Source: Lysobacter solisilvae (lineage in GTDB: Bacteria > Pseudomonadota > Gammaproteobacteria > Xanthomonadales > Xanthomonadaceae). Taken from it: DNA of 64,000 bases. Positions 29,080-39,138 of this stretch are shown here, in pieces; the first letter of the stretch is position 1; each line of letters starts with the position of its first letter. The translations under genes were made by a program, and so were the position numbers. The notes beneath the pieces were generated by a model. That model did no database searches. It saw nothing but the letters and a program-made list of their open reading frames with translations, and was not told the origin of the DNA. Location: positions 434,001-498,000 of the forward strand of contig NZ_CP071518.1 of NCBI RefSeq assembly GCF_016613535.2, in the 5' to 3' direction.

Positions 29080-30360
29080 CTACTCCCGCACGCGTTGCGG
29101 CGGTCCGAAGCCCAGACCCCGGATACGGGCGGCCAGTTCCGGCGCCTGGTCGGCCGCGAGCGGGCCCACGCGCAGGCGCCACACCTTCTGTCCATTGCTG
29201 TCGACATCGTGCAGCCGCGCCTGGCCGATGCCCGCGCCCTGCAGCATGGCCAGCGCCCGGTCGGCATTGGCGCGCGCCGAAAACGCGGCGACCTGCAGCG
29301 TCACGGCCTCACCGGTCTGCACGGCGCCGACGGCGGGCGTGGAAGGCGCCCCGTTCGCCGGTGCGGCCGCCACAGGGACGGGCAGCGCGACGGTTCGGTC
29401 GTCCGGGGTGGCGTCGGTGCTGGCGTCGGCGCGGACGTCCGGGGTGCCGGGCTTGCCCGTCGCCACGCGGACGCGGCGCTTCTTCATCCAGGCCTCGAAC
29501 TCGTCGGCGGTCATGGTGCGGCCGTCCTGGCGCATGTCGAAGCGGTAATCGCTGGCCTGCGTGCGCGGGCCCGGCGTATCGGCCGCGGCGGCGCGGGCCA
29601 CGGGGATGGCCGCGACCAGCTTGTCCATCGCGCTGCCCGCGGCGGGCGCGGCGGTGCGTGGTGCCGGCGGCGGATTGTTGCGGGCGCTGGCGAAGGTCGG
29701 CTCGGTCTCGCCGGGCGTCAGCGCGCGCACTTCCACGCGCGCCGTGCCCTTGCTGACGTAGCCCAGCTTGGCCGCGGCGGCGTAGCTGAGGTCGATCACG
29801 CGCCCGGGATGGAAGGGACCGCGGTCGTTGACGCGCACCACGACCGACTTGCCGTTGTCCAGGTTGGTGACGCGCGCGAAGCTGGGGAGCGGCAACGTCT
29901 TGTGCGCGGCGCTGAAGGTGTACATGTCGTAGACCTCCATGTTGGAGGTCCGCCGGCCGTGGAATTTGTTGCCGTAGAACGAAGCGGTGCCGGTCTCCAC
30001 GAAATCGCGCGCGCTGTCCATCACTTGGTAGCGCTTGCCCAGGACCGTGTAGGACTTGCGGTTGCCGACGGCGGAGCGCGGTTCGTCCGTCACCTCGGGC
30101 TCGGGAATGGCATCGACGTCGGGCAACTCACCGGGGACGCTGTCGCGCTCGCCGGGCGCGTACAGACCGCCGGCGACGTAGTTGCCGCGCTTGCTGTGGT
30201 CTTCCTGCGCCGGGGCGTAAGGCGAGACCTTGCGGCCGGCGGCGGCAGCGGCCGGGGATGCGGAGGACTTCGCCGCGGGCGGCGGCGCCGATGCGCGGGG
30301 AGGAGCGCCGGCGCAGGCCGTCAGGCCCAGCGCCAGCATCATGGCCAGCAGCGCCTTCAT
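29080..30360 (-). CDS. rlpA: RlpA septal-ring lytic transglycosylase-like lipoprotein
   Basis: Predicted 426-residue lipoprotein. The lipobox is LTACAG. A double-psi beta-barrel (about residues 95-185) carries FYGNKFHGRRTSNMEVYDM and VRVNDRGPFHPGRVIDLS, with the conserved Asp residues of the active site. The C-terminal ~75 residues are a SPOR domain (VTLQVAAFSARANADRALAM) that binds denuded glycan at the septum. RlpA of Pseudomonas cleaves such glycan. The ATG overlaps the mltB stop by four bases. Confidence 0.9.
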   Translation of the reverse strand: MKALLAMMLALGLTACAGAPPRASAPPPAAKSSASPAAAAAGRKVSPYAPAQEDHSKRGNYVAGGLYAPGERDSVPGELPDVDAIPEPEVTDEPRSAVGNRKSYTVLGKRYQVMDSARDFVETGTASFYGNKFHGRRTSNMEVYDMYTFSAAHKTLPLPSFARVTNLDNGKSVVVRVNDRGPFHPGRVIDLSYAAAAKLGYVSKGTARVEVRALTPGETEPTFASARNNPPPAPRTAAPAAGSAMDKLVAAIPVARAAAADTPGPRTQASDYRFDMRQDGRTMTADEFEAWMKKRRVRVATGKPGTPDVRADASTDATPDDRTVALPVPVAAAPANGAPSTPAVGAVQTGEAVTLQVAAFSARANADRALAMLQGAGIGQARLHDVDSNGQKVWRLRVGPLAADQAPELAARIRGLGFGPPQRVRE

Positions 30361-31622
30361 GCGCCGGCGGGACCGGGTGCAGGGCTGGCGGGAATGCCGG
30401 CGGGAATGCCCGGGGGTACGCCCGCCGACCCGCTTGCCGAAGCGTCCGTGGACTCTTCCGGCGCGCCTGCGACTTCGCGTCCGGCAATCGCCTCGGCCAA
30501 CTGGTAGACGGCCGTCGCGTAGCGAATCGAGTTGTTGTAACTCCAGATCGCGCGGAAATTGCGGAACGTCAACCAGTGTTCATTCCCGGAGACGCCGTCG
30601 AGCACGATCGGTGCGCCGGTGATGCCGGGCGGCAGTGGCGACTGCGGCTTGTAGCCGGCCTGCGCCAGCGTGGCCAGGTCGTGGATCGGCTCGCCCTTGG
30701 AATCGACCAGGGCCAGCGTGCCCGGCACGTAGTCCGCGCGCACCATCACCGGCCGGCCGCGCTCCCAGCCGCCCTTCCTGACGAAGTAGTTGGCGACCGA
30801 GGCGAACACGTCGTCGAGGTCGGTGAACAGGTCGCGCTTGCCGTCACCGTCGCCGTCCACCGCATAGAGCCGGTAGCTGGAGGGCATGAACTGGCCCCAG
30901 CCCATCGCCCCGGCGTAGCTGCCGGTGAGCGTGGCCACGTCCATGCCGGTGTCGCGGCCGAGCGCGACGAGCTGCGCGAGCTCGTCGCGGAAGAAGGCCT
31001 CGCGCTGGTTCTCGCGCTCGATCTTGTCCGGCAGGTTGGTGCGCGGGTAATTGAAAGCCAGCGTGTAGAGCGCATCCAGGACGGGCGCATTGCCGGTGTT
31101 GCGGCCCCAGCTGGTTTCCACGCCGAGGATGGCCACGATGATCTCGGCCGGTACGCCGTACTGCGCCTCCACTTTCGCCAGTGCGTCGCGATGTTGCGCG
31201 AGGAACGCGCGGCCACCTTCGATGCGTTGCGGGGTGACGAAGATCGGGCGGTAGTCGCGCCACGGCTTGGCTTCGGCCGGACGCGCCATCGCGGTGACCG
31301 TGCTTTCACGCAGCTGCGCGCGCGCCAGGACGGATTCGACCTGGGCCGGGTCAAGCCCGTACTTCGCAACCGCCTCGCGCACGAACCGGGCGCGTACTTC
31401 GGCCGTGGGATGACGCGGCGCCGGCAGCGGCGTGGTGACGGTAATCGGCCCCGTCGACGCGGGCACGGGCGCGGCCGGTGCGGGCGTGACGGCGGGTGTG
31501 GCGGGCGGCGCCGCCGCAGCGCGCGGGGCGGGCGGCTTCTGCGTCGCACAGGCGCCCAGGGCGAGCGCCAGCGCGAGCGGAAGGGTGTTGCGCGCGCGGA
31601 CGTGGATCGGGCTTCGGCTCAT
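30357..31622 (-). CDS. mltB: Membrane-bound lytic murein transglycosylase B
   Basis: Predicted 421-residue lipoprotein (lipobox LGACAT) that cleaves peptidoglycan glycan chains with anhydro-muramic acid formation. The catalytic Glu is in ILGVETSWGRNTG, and the family motifs AGAMGWGQFMPSSYR and DGDGKRDLF are present. An Ala/Pro-rich linker follows the lipobox, and a Pro/Gly-rich tail with GIPAGIPASP repeats ends the protein. The start at 31622 is preferred over 31640 because the signal sequence begins there. It is coupled to rlpA by an ATGA overlap and lies 109 bp from rodA. E. coli keeps mltB elsewhere in its genome. Confidence 0.9.
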   Translation of the reverse strand: MSRSPIHVRARNTLPLALALALGACATQKPPAPRAAAAPPATPAVTPAPAAPVPASTGPITVTTPLPAPRHPTAEVRARFVREAVAKYGLDPAQVESVLARAQLRESTVTAMARPAEAKPWRDYRPIFVTPQRIEGGRAFLAQHRDALAKVEAQYGVPAEIIVAILGVETSWGRNTGNAPVLDALYTLAFNYPRTNLPDKIERENQREAFFRDELAQLVALGRDTGMDVATLTGSYAGAMGWGQFMPSSYRLYAVDGDGDGKRDLFTDLDDVFASVANYFVRKGGWERGRPVMVRADYVPGTLALVDSKGEPIHDLATLAQAGYKPQSPLPPGITGAPIVLDGVSGNEHWLTFRNFRAIWSYNNSIRYATAVYQLAEAIAGREVAGAPEESTDASASGSAGVPPGIPAGIPASPAPGPAGA

Positions 31623-31731
31623 CGCGGCCGAGGGTAGCACGCGTTCATATGGGGCAACACCCGCGCGGCCTTCTTCACATGAACGACGCGGTCAGCTTGA
31701 CGCGGCGCGACGCCCGCAGCGATCGCGCACA

Positions 31732-32844
31732 TCAGCGCGTATGCACCGGCCGGTGCGCCTGCACCGCCATCACCACGCCCAGGCCCGCCAGCAGCGAAAC
31801 GGCGGACGTGCCGCCATAACTGAGCAGCGGCATCGGCACGCCCACCACCGGCAGCAGGCCCGCGATCATGCCGCCGTTGACGATCACGTAGACGCAGAAC
31901 GCGAGCCCGAGCGCGCCGGCGATCAGGCGCGAATAGCCGTCACGCGCGCCGGCCGCGATCCACAGGCAGCGGCCGATCACGAACAGGTACAACGCCAGCA
32001 CGGTGATGACGCCGATCCAGCCGAACTCCTCGCTCAGCACGGCGAAGATGAAGTCGGTCGTGTGCTCGGGGATGTAGTCCAGGTGCGACTGCGAGCCCTC
32101 GCCCCAGCCCTTGCCGGTGAAGCCGCCGCCGCCGATGGCGATCTTGGACTGGATGATGTTCCAGCCGGTGCCGAGCGGATCGGATTCGGGATTGAGGAAG
32201 GTGAGGATGCGGTCCTTCTGGTACGGCCGCAGCAGCCACAGCCAGGCCACGGGCGCGATCGCCGCCACCGAGGCCAGCGCCGCACCGAACCACCACCACG
32301 GCAATCCCGCCAGATAGAGCACGAAGGCACCGCTGATGCCGACCAGCATGGCGGTGCCGAAGTCGGGCTGCATCAGGATCAGCCCCGTGGGTGCGCCGAT
32401 GATCACGGCCGCCATCAGCACCACGCCCAGCTTGGGCGGCAGTGGCCGGCGATTGAGGTACCACGCGGCCATCATCGGCAGGCTGAGCTTGAGCAGTTCG
32501 GCCGGCTGGAAATAGAACACGCCCAGGTTGATCCAGTGCCGGCCGTGCTTGCCCGTGCCCAGGAACAGCACCGCGACCAGCGGCACCAGCGAGATCGCAT
32601 AGACCCACGGCGTCCAGTTGCGCAGCTGCGCCGGCGGCATGCGCGACAGCAGCCACATGAAGCCCAGTCCGACGCCAAAGCGCGCGCCCTGGGCGATCAC
32701 CAGCTTCGGCGACTGGTCGCCGGCGCTGTAGAGCACGGCCAGGCCGATGCCCATCAGCGCGAGCAGCGCGCCCAGCAGCGGCAGGTCGAGGGTGCGCGTG
32801 AAGCGCAGCACCAAGTCGAACAGCCAGCGCAGCAGGTATCTCAT
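31732..32844 (-). CDS. rodA: Rod-shape-determining glycosyltransferase RodA
   Basis: Predicted 370-residue SEDS-family polytopic protein with about ten transmembrane helices. RodA polymerises lipid II into glycan strands together with PBP2. The conserved stretch MQPDFGTAMLVGISG and the HTTDFIFAVLSEEFGWIG block with PEHTTDF are present, as is MPLLSYGGTSAVS near the C-terminus. It overlaps the mrdA stop by four bases, so the two partners are coupled. Confidence 0.95.
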   Translation of the reverse strand: MRYLLRWLFDLVLRFTRTLDLPLLGALLALMGIGLAVLYSAGDQSPKLVIAQGARFGVGLGFMWLLSRMPPAQLRNWTPWVYAISLVPLVAVLFLGTGKHGRHWINLGVFYFQPAELLKLSLPMMAAWYLNRRPLPPKLGVVLMAAVIIGAPTGLILMQPDFGTAMLVGISGAFVLYLAGLPWWWFGAALASVAAIAPVAWLWLLRPYQKDRILTFLNPESDPLGTGWNIIQSKIAIGGGGFTGKGWGEGSQSHLDYIPEHTTDFIFAVLSEEFGWIGVITVLALYLFVIGRCLWIAAGARDGYSRLIAGALGLAFCVYVIVNGGMIAGLLPVVGVPMPLLSYGGTSAVSLLAGLGVVMAVQAHRPVHTR

Positions 32845-34979
32845 CGCACCGGCTCCGTCGTCGTGGCGGGGCGTGGCGCCGTGTCGTTGCGACCCGCCGC
32901 GGCGCCCGGCAACGGCGGGCGCACGACGGGCGACGGGACGGTGGCGTTCGCGCCCGTGTTCGCGCCGACCTTCGCGGCGGCCGCGGGAGTGCCGGTCGCA
33001 CGGGTGCCAGGTGCCACTGCCGTCGTGGACGGGCCGGTCTGGTGCCCCGCGGCCGTGCCCTCCGGCGGCTCTTCAACCGGTATCAGCGACGCGCCGCCCT
33101 GCGGCGAACGGGTGAGGTTCTCGTCGGCTTCCGGCATCGTGCCGAGCAGCCAGGCATCGAATACCTTGCGTGCGATCGGTGCGGCGGCGGTGCCGCCGAA
33201 GCCGCCGTGCTCGACCACGACCGCGATGGCGATCGTCGGGTTCTCGGCCGGCGCGTAGCCGACGAACAGGGCCTCGTGGCGCAGGTGGTAAGGCAGCGAA
33301 TGCGGATCGAAGCTCTGGCTGCCCTTGCGGCTGATCTTCTGCGCGGTGCCGGTCTTGCCGGCCATCATGTAGGGCGCGCCGCGCGCCATGGCGGTGGCCG
33401 TGCCGCCGCCGTGGATGGTGGCGATCATGCCTTCCTGCACCGCGCGCAGGTGCCCGGCGTTGTCGGTGATGCGCTCGGGCACCGGCTGCTGCAACGGGGC
33501 CCACGGCTTGTCGTAGCCGTCGCGGCGCGCGGCCGCCAGGTGCAGGCGGCGCAGCTCGCCGCCATTGGCGATCGCGGCGGTGCCGCGCGCCAGCTGCAGC
33601 GCGGTGGCGACCCAGTAGCCCTGGCCGATGCCGGCGTTCACGGTCTCGCCCGGGTACCAGCGTTCCTTGGACCGCTTGGCCTTCCATTCCGGCGACGGCA
33701 CCACGCCCACGTTCTCGCCCAGCAGGTCGATGCCGCTCTTCTGGCCGAAGCCATAGCGGTACATGTACTGGTCGAACTTCTCGATGCCCATCTCGTAGGC
33801 GAGCTTGTAGTAGTAGAAGTTGACCGACTGCGAGATCGACTTGCGCAGGTCCGTCCACCCCGCGCCGCCGTGGGCATCGCGCCAGCCGCGCCCCGTGCCG
33901 GGGAGGTAGAACGTGCCGGTGGAGAACACCTTGTATTCGGGCGTGCGCAGGCCGCTGTCCAGGCCGGCCAGGCCGATCAGCGGCTTCACGGTCGACCCCG
34001 GCGGGCCGCCACCGAGCACGTTGCGGTTGAACAGCGGACGCGAGGGATTGGTGGTCAGCGCCTTGTAGTGCGTATGCGAGATGCCGTTGACGAACAGGTT
34101 CGCGTCATAGGCCGGCAGGCTGACCATCGCCAGGATCTCGCCGGTGCGCGGATCCACCGCCACCGCCGACCCGTCCTTGTCGCCGAACGCGGTGACCATC
34201 GCCTGCTGCAGGTCCAGGTCGATGCTCAGGCGCAGGTCGGCGCCGGGCTTGGCGGGGTCGCGCCCGGCCGAATACATCGGGCGGCCGTCGACGTTGGTGA
34301 CGATCTTCTCGAAGCCCACCTGCCCGCGCAGCGCCTTTTCGTAGTAGCGCTCCAGGCCGGTCTTGCCGATGTGGCTCAGCGCGGTCTCGCCGCCGCTGAG
34401 GGTCTTCATGTCCGCGGCGTCGATGCGGCCGACGTAGCCGATCACGTGCGAGGTCAGCTCGCCATGCAGGTAGCGCCGGTTGAGATAGGACTGCAACTCG
34501 ATGCCCGGGAAGCGCCAGCGGTCGACCGCGAAGCGGGCCGCCTCTTCCTCGGTGACGCGCAGCTTCAGGGTGACGGGCTTGAAACCCCGCGCGACATGGC
34601 GGCTGGCCTGGTAGTTCGCGATGTCTTCCGGCGTCAGCGCGACGATGCGCTGCAGCTGCGGCAGCCAGTCCTCGACCGGGCCGGCCTCCTTGGGCGTCAC
34701 GTCCAGGCGGAACGCCGGCACGTTGTCGGCCAGGATCCGGCCCTTGCGGTCGTAGATCAGGCCGCGTGCCGGCACGACCGGGCGCAGCTTGATCCGGTTT
34801 TCCTCCGAACGCGTGGCGTACTCGCTGTGCTGCCACACCTGCAGGCGGAAGTACCACAGTGACAGCCCGGCCAGGGCGAGGACCACGCCCATGAACGCCA
34901 GCGCCGCGCGGCGGCGGAACTGCTCGGCCTCCATCGCCGCGTTCTTGAGCACCCGCCGGCGCGGTCGCAGGGAATTCAT
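32841..34979 (-). CDS. mrdA: Peptidoglycan DD-transpeptidase PBP2
   Basis: Predicted 712-residue class B penicillin-binding protein of the elongasome. A transmembrane anchor (about 25-46) is followed by the pedestal domain and the transpeptidase with Ser329-T-V-Lys332, the SVN motif in ISQSVNFYYYK and the KTG motif in AGKTGTAQK. A Pro/Ala/Thr-rich tail of about 90 residues after the catalytic domain is longer than in E. coli PBP2 and likely disordered. It sits between mreD and rodA in the operon. Confidence 0.94.
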   Translation of the reverse strand: MNSLRPRRRVLKNAAMEAEQFRRRAALAFMGVVLALAGLSLWYFRLQVWQHSEYATRSEENRIKLRPVVPARGLIYDRKGRILADNVPAFRLDVTPKEAGPVEDWLPQLQRIVALTPEDIANYQASRHVARGFKPVTLKLRVTEEEAARFAVDRWRFPGIELQSYLNRRYLHGELTSHVIGYVGRIDAADMKTLSGGETALSHIGKTGLERYYEKALRGQVGFEKIVTNVDGRPMYSAGRDPAKPGADLRLSIDLDLQQAMVTAFGDKDGSAVAVDPRTGEILAMVSLPAYDANLFVNGISHTHYKALTTNPSRPLFNRNVLGGGPPGSTVKPLIGLAGLDSGLRTPEYKVFSTGTFYLPGTGRGWRDAHGGAGWTDLRKSISQSVNFYYYKLAYEMGIEKFDQYMYRYGFGQKSGIDLLGENVGVVPSPEWKAKRSKERWYPGETVNAGIGQGYWVATALQLARGTAAIANGGELRRLHLAAARRDGYDKPWAPLQQPVPERITDNAGHLRAVQEGMIATIHGGGTATAMARGAPYMMAGKTGTAQKISRKGSQSFDPHSLPYHLRHEALFVGYAPAENPTIAIAVVVEHGGFGGTAAAPIARKVFDAWLLGTMPEADENLTRSPQGGASLIPVEEPPEGTAAGHQTGPSTTAVAPGTRATGTPAAAAKVGANTGANATVPSPVVRPPLPGAAAGRNDTAPRPATTTEPVR

Positions 34980-34988
34980 GACCCGACC

Positions 34989-35471
34989 TCAGCGCCTGCG
35001 CCAGGTGCCCAGGCGCAGGCTGTCGAGGATGGCGAACACCGGCACCCACAGCACCATGCCGATGACCGGCGCGGCCCAGGCCAGCGGCGGCGACGTGGGC
35101 ACGCCCAGGGTGAGATGCAGCGCGGCGGTGACGATGCGGTCATTCAACAACAGACCACCGATGGCCAGCGATTGCTGCCAGATCGGGAAGAACCGCAGCC
35201 GGGCCCGGAAGCGCTGCAGGATGAAGGTCATCACCACCAGGCGCAGCGCGTGTTCACCCAGCAGGCTGCCCACCACCAGGTCGGCGGCCAGGCCGATGAG
35301 GAAGGCGAAGCCCATGCCGGCGTGGTCGGGATCCTCCATCACCCAGTAGGCCATGGCGAGGGCCAGCCAGTACGGGCGCAGCGGCAGCAGCGCCTGCGGC
35401 ATCGGCAGCAGCATCAGCAGCAGGGCCACCAGCAGGCTCAAGGGCTTGACCCAGGGCGAACGCGGGCGCAT
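34989..35471 (-). CDS. mreD: Rod-shape-determining protein MreD
   Basis: Predicted 160-residue inner-membrane protein with about five transmembrane helices and a family-typical GFAFLIGLAADLVVGSLLGEH block. MreD is part of the MreBCD-RodA-PBP2 elongation complex. Its ATG shares one base with the mreC stop (TGATG), so they are coupled, and mrdA begins 9 bp after its stop. Confidence 0.9.
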   Translation of the reverse strand: MRPRSPWVKPLSLLVALLLMLLPMPQALLPLRPYWLALAMAYWVMEDPDHAGMGFAFLIGLAADLVVGSLLGEHALRLVVMTFILQRFRARLRFFPIWQQSLAIGGLLLNDRIVTAALHLTLGVPTSPPLAWAAPVIGMVLWVPVFAILDSLRLGTWRRR

Positions 35472-36727
35472 CAGCGACGCTCCTGCGAGGTGGCAGCCGG
35501 CGCCGGGGTCGGCGCTGGGGTCGTGGCCGCCGGATTGGAGGGCGACGACGGGGTGGTCGACGGGGTGGTCGACGGGGTGGTCGACGGCGTGGTCGACGGC
35601 GTGGTCGACGGCGTGGTCGACGGCGTGGTGGCGGGCGGCGGCGGCAGGGCCGGTTCGCGGCGCGGCGGCGCCTCGGGGCTCGCGACGGGGGCGGCCTCCC
35701 CCGGGGGCGGCGAAGCCGGCCGGGTCGTGGCCCTCGCCGGCGCGGCAGCGGCGGCGGACGTCGGCGCGGCCGATACGGACCCGGGGCCGGCAGGCGATCC
35801 GGCGCCGGATGCCGTCCTCACGCCGGGCTGGCCGGCGCCCTCACCCGGCGTGGCGGCCGGCGGCGGCGCGGGCACGATGACCGGTCGCGGCGGCAGGGTG
35901 CGCAGCACCAGGACGTCGCGGCCGCGATCGAGCTGGGCGGCCGGCCTGACGTCGCCCACGAGGAACGCGCGGCTCTCGTCGGGGCGCAGCGCGGTGATGG
36001 TGCCCACCGGGAACCCGGCGGCGAAACGCCCGCCCAGCCCCGAGGTCACCAGCACGTCGCCCACCTTCACTTCGCTGGAAAGCGGCACGCTGGCCAGGGC
36101 CAGCTGGTCCACGCGCCCGGTGCCGTAAGCGACCAGGCGCACGCCGTTGCGGGCGACCGCCACCGGAATGGCGTGGTCGGGGTCCGTCAGCAGGAGCACG
36201 GTGGACTGCAGCGGCCCGGCGTCGATGATCTGGCCGAGCACGCCGCCGGCGTCGATCACCATCTGCCCGGCGCGCACGCCCTCGCCGGCGCCGGCGCTGA
36301 GCACCAGGCGCTGGCGGGTGGGATCGAGGTCGACGTTGAGCACCGGCACCAGCTGGACGTCGAGCGCCCCGTCCTCGGCGGCGGCGAGCAGGCCGCGCAG
36401 GCGGGCGTTGTCCGCGCTGACCGTGGCCAGGCGCGCCATGCGGGCCCGCGTGACCAGCAATTCGTTGCGCAGGCGGCGGTTCTCGGTGGTCAGCTGGCCC
36501 AGCGTGCCGGCGTCATCGGACACCCGGCCGATCAGCTGGCCCGGCACGCCCGCCACGGTCCGCAGGGGCTGGATCACGCCCTGCGCCTGCTGGCGCGCGC
36601 GGCTGAGCCAGCCGCCTCGGTGGTCGAGCACGATCAGGATGACGGCCAGCGCCAGGTAGGCCAGCAGCCGCAGGCTGCCGGCGATGTCGCCGGAGCGGCT
36701 GGCGGAGGGACCGGCGTAGGAAGGCAC
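35471..36727 (-). CDS. mreC: Rod-shape-determining protein MreC
   Basis: Predicted 418-residue bitopic protein. A transmembrane helix (about 20-38), a coiled coil (LTTENRRLRNELLVTRARMARL) and the beta-barrel periplasmic domain (to about residue 285) match MreC, which activates PBP2/RodA. Residues 285-418 are a low-complexity tail: Pro/Ala-rich, then seven TTPS repeats, then Pro/Ala again. E. coli MreC lacks such a tail. The repeats come from a 12-bp DNA tandem at 35553-35624. Confidence 0.92.
   Translation of the reverse strand: MPSYAGPSASRSGDIAGSLRLLAYLALAVILIVLDHRGGWLSRARQQAQGVIQPLRTVAGVPGQLIGRVSDDAGTLGQLTTENRRLRNELLVTRARMARLATVSADNARLRGLLAAAEDGALDVQLVPVLNVDLDPTRQRLVLSAGAGEGVRAGQMVIDAGGVLGQIIDAGPLQSTVLLLTDPDHAIPVAVARNGVRLVAYGTGRVDQLALASVPLSSEVKVGDVLVTSGLGGRFAAGFPVGTITALRPDESRAFLVGDVRPAAQLDRGRDVLVLRTLPPRPVIVPAPPPAATPGEGAGQPGVRTASGAGSPAGPGSVSAAPTSAAAAAPARATTRPASPPPGEAAPVASPEAPPRREPALPPPPATTPSTTPSTTPSTTPSTTPSTTPSTTPSSPSNPAATTPAPTPAPAATSQERR
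35553..35624. repeat. 12-bp tandem repeat in the 3' part of mreC
   Basis: Six units of GTGGTCGACGGC (or GGG at the end) run from 35553 to 35624, with a partial unit on each side. Each contains a GTCGAC site and encodes T-T-P-S on the minus strand. Copy number is likely to vary between strains. Confidence 0.9.
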
Positions 36728-36754
36728 TGGGAGGGGGTCAGGAGCGGGAACGGG

Positions 36755-36882
36755 GGACGGGGAACAGGGAAGCGAACGTCCCCGCGGCGGAAGCCTGCCA
36801 ATGCTGGGGCAGGCACGCGTTGCAAGCAGGAAGCGGCGTCACAGGAATCGCCGGGAAACGTCCGTTTCCCTGTTCCCCGTCC
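36755..36882. repeat. Long inverted repeat between mreB and mreC
   Basis: GGACGGGGAACAGGGAA (36755-36771) and its perfect complement TTCCCTGTTCCCCGTCC (36866-36882) enclose 94 bp, and the pairing continues imperfectly inward. It fills most of the 174-bp gap between mreC and mreB and would fold in the operon transcript, where it could set the MreB:MreC ratio. It also resembles a mobile intergenic repeat unit. Confidence 0.75.
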
Positions 36883-36901
36883 CGCGGTCCCGCCTTGGCC
36901 A

Positions 36902-38005
<1,104 letters not shown>

Positions 38006-38205
38006 CTACGCCTGGCCCCTTGTCCAAACAAGGAATTTCTCCGCAGAAACGGGCATTCCGCAGCCCCCGCGGCTGGCCCGATCCCGGTTCAGCGGCTACC
38101 CTACCCGCCGCACGGCCGCTGGCGGCCCCGGGGCAGCCCGGCCCGCCCTTCACCCCTGCCCCGCGCCGGGGCCCGACACCCACCCAACCCAGGACCCTCC
38201 TGCCG

Positions 38206-39138
38206 ATGTCAGCCCTGATCTGCGGCTCGCTGGCCTACGACACCATCATGGTGTTCCCGGACCAGTTCAAGAACCACATCCTCCCGGACAAGGTGCACAT
38301 CCTCAACGTGTCCTTCCTGGTGCCGCGGATGCGCCGCGAATTCGGCGGCTGCGCCGGCAACATCGCCTACAACCTCAAGCTGCTGGGCGGCGACCCGATC
38401 CCGATGGCCACGGTCGGCCAGGACTTCGGTCCCTACCGCGACTGGTTCGCCGAGCAGGCCATCCCGCTCGACCATGTGAAGGTGATCGACGAGCTGTTCA
38501 CGCCGCAGGCGTTCATCACCACCGACCACGACAACAACCAGATCACCGCCTTCCACCCGGGCGCGATGATGCGTTCCTACGAGAACCACGTGCGCGACGT
38601 GCCGGGCGTCACCTTCGGCATCGTCAGCCCCGACGGGCGTGAAGGCATGCTGCAGAACGCGAAGGAATTCGCGGAGGCCGGCATCCCCTTCATCTTCGAT
38701 CCCGGCCAGGCGATGCCGCTGTTCAACGGCGCCGAACTGCGCGAGTTCATCGACCTGGCGCAATACGTCACGGTCAACGACTACGAATCCAATCTGCTGC
38801 AGGAACGCACCGGCTGGGACGAGAAGGAAATCGCCGCCAAGGTGAAGGCCTACATCACCACGCGCGGCCCGCAGGGCGCGCTGATCTACGCCGACGGCAA
38901 GCTCCACGACATCCCGCCGGCCCACGAGCGCCGCGTCACCGATCCGACCGGTTGCGGCGACGCGTTCCGCGCCGGCCTGATCTTCGGCATCGAGAAGGGC
39001 TACGACTGGACCACGATCGGCCGCATCGGCAACCTGATGGGCGCGCTGAAGGTGGAACACCCCGGCACGCAGAACCAGCGCTTCGATTACGAAGAATTCG
39101 CCGAGCAGTTCAAGCAGCAGTTCGGCTACGCGTTGTGA
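38206..39138 (+). CDS. PfkB-family carbohydrate/nucleoside kinase
   Basis: Predicted 310-residue kinase. The N-terminal sugar-binding region includes EFGGCAGNIAYNLKLLGGDP, and the C-terminal PfkB signature DPTGCGDAFRAGLIFG carries the catalytic Asp. The NIAYNL variant and small size are typical of adenosine-kinase-like or ribokinase-like members in this family of bacteria; the true substrate is unknown. It is divergent from mreB, 254 bp away. The stop overlaps the GTG start of the next gene. Confidence 0.82.
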   Translation: MSALICGSLAYDTIMVFPDQFKNHILPDKVHILNVSFLVPRMRREFGGCAGNIAYNLKLLGGDPIPMATVGQDFGPYRDWFAEQAIPLDHVKVIDELFTPQAFITTDHDNNQITAFHPGAMMRSYENHVRDVPGVTFGIVSPDGREGMLQNAKEFAEAGIPFIFDPGQAMPLFNGAELREFIDLAQYVTVNDYESNLLQERTGWDEKEIAAKVKAYITTRGPQGALIYADGKLHDIPPAHERRVTDPTGCGDAFRAGLIFGIEKGYDWTTIGRIGNLMGALKVEHPGTQNQRFDYEEFAEQFKQQFGYAL

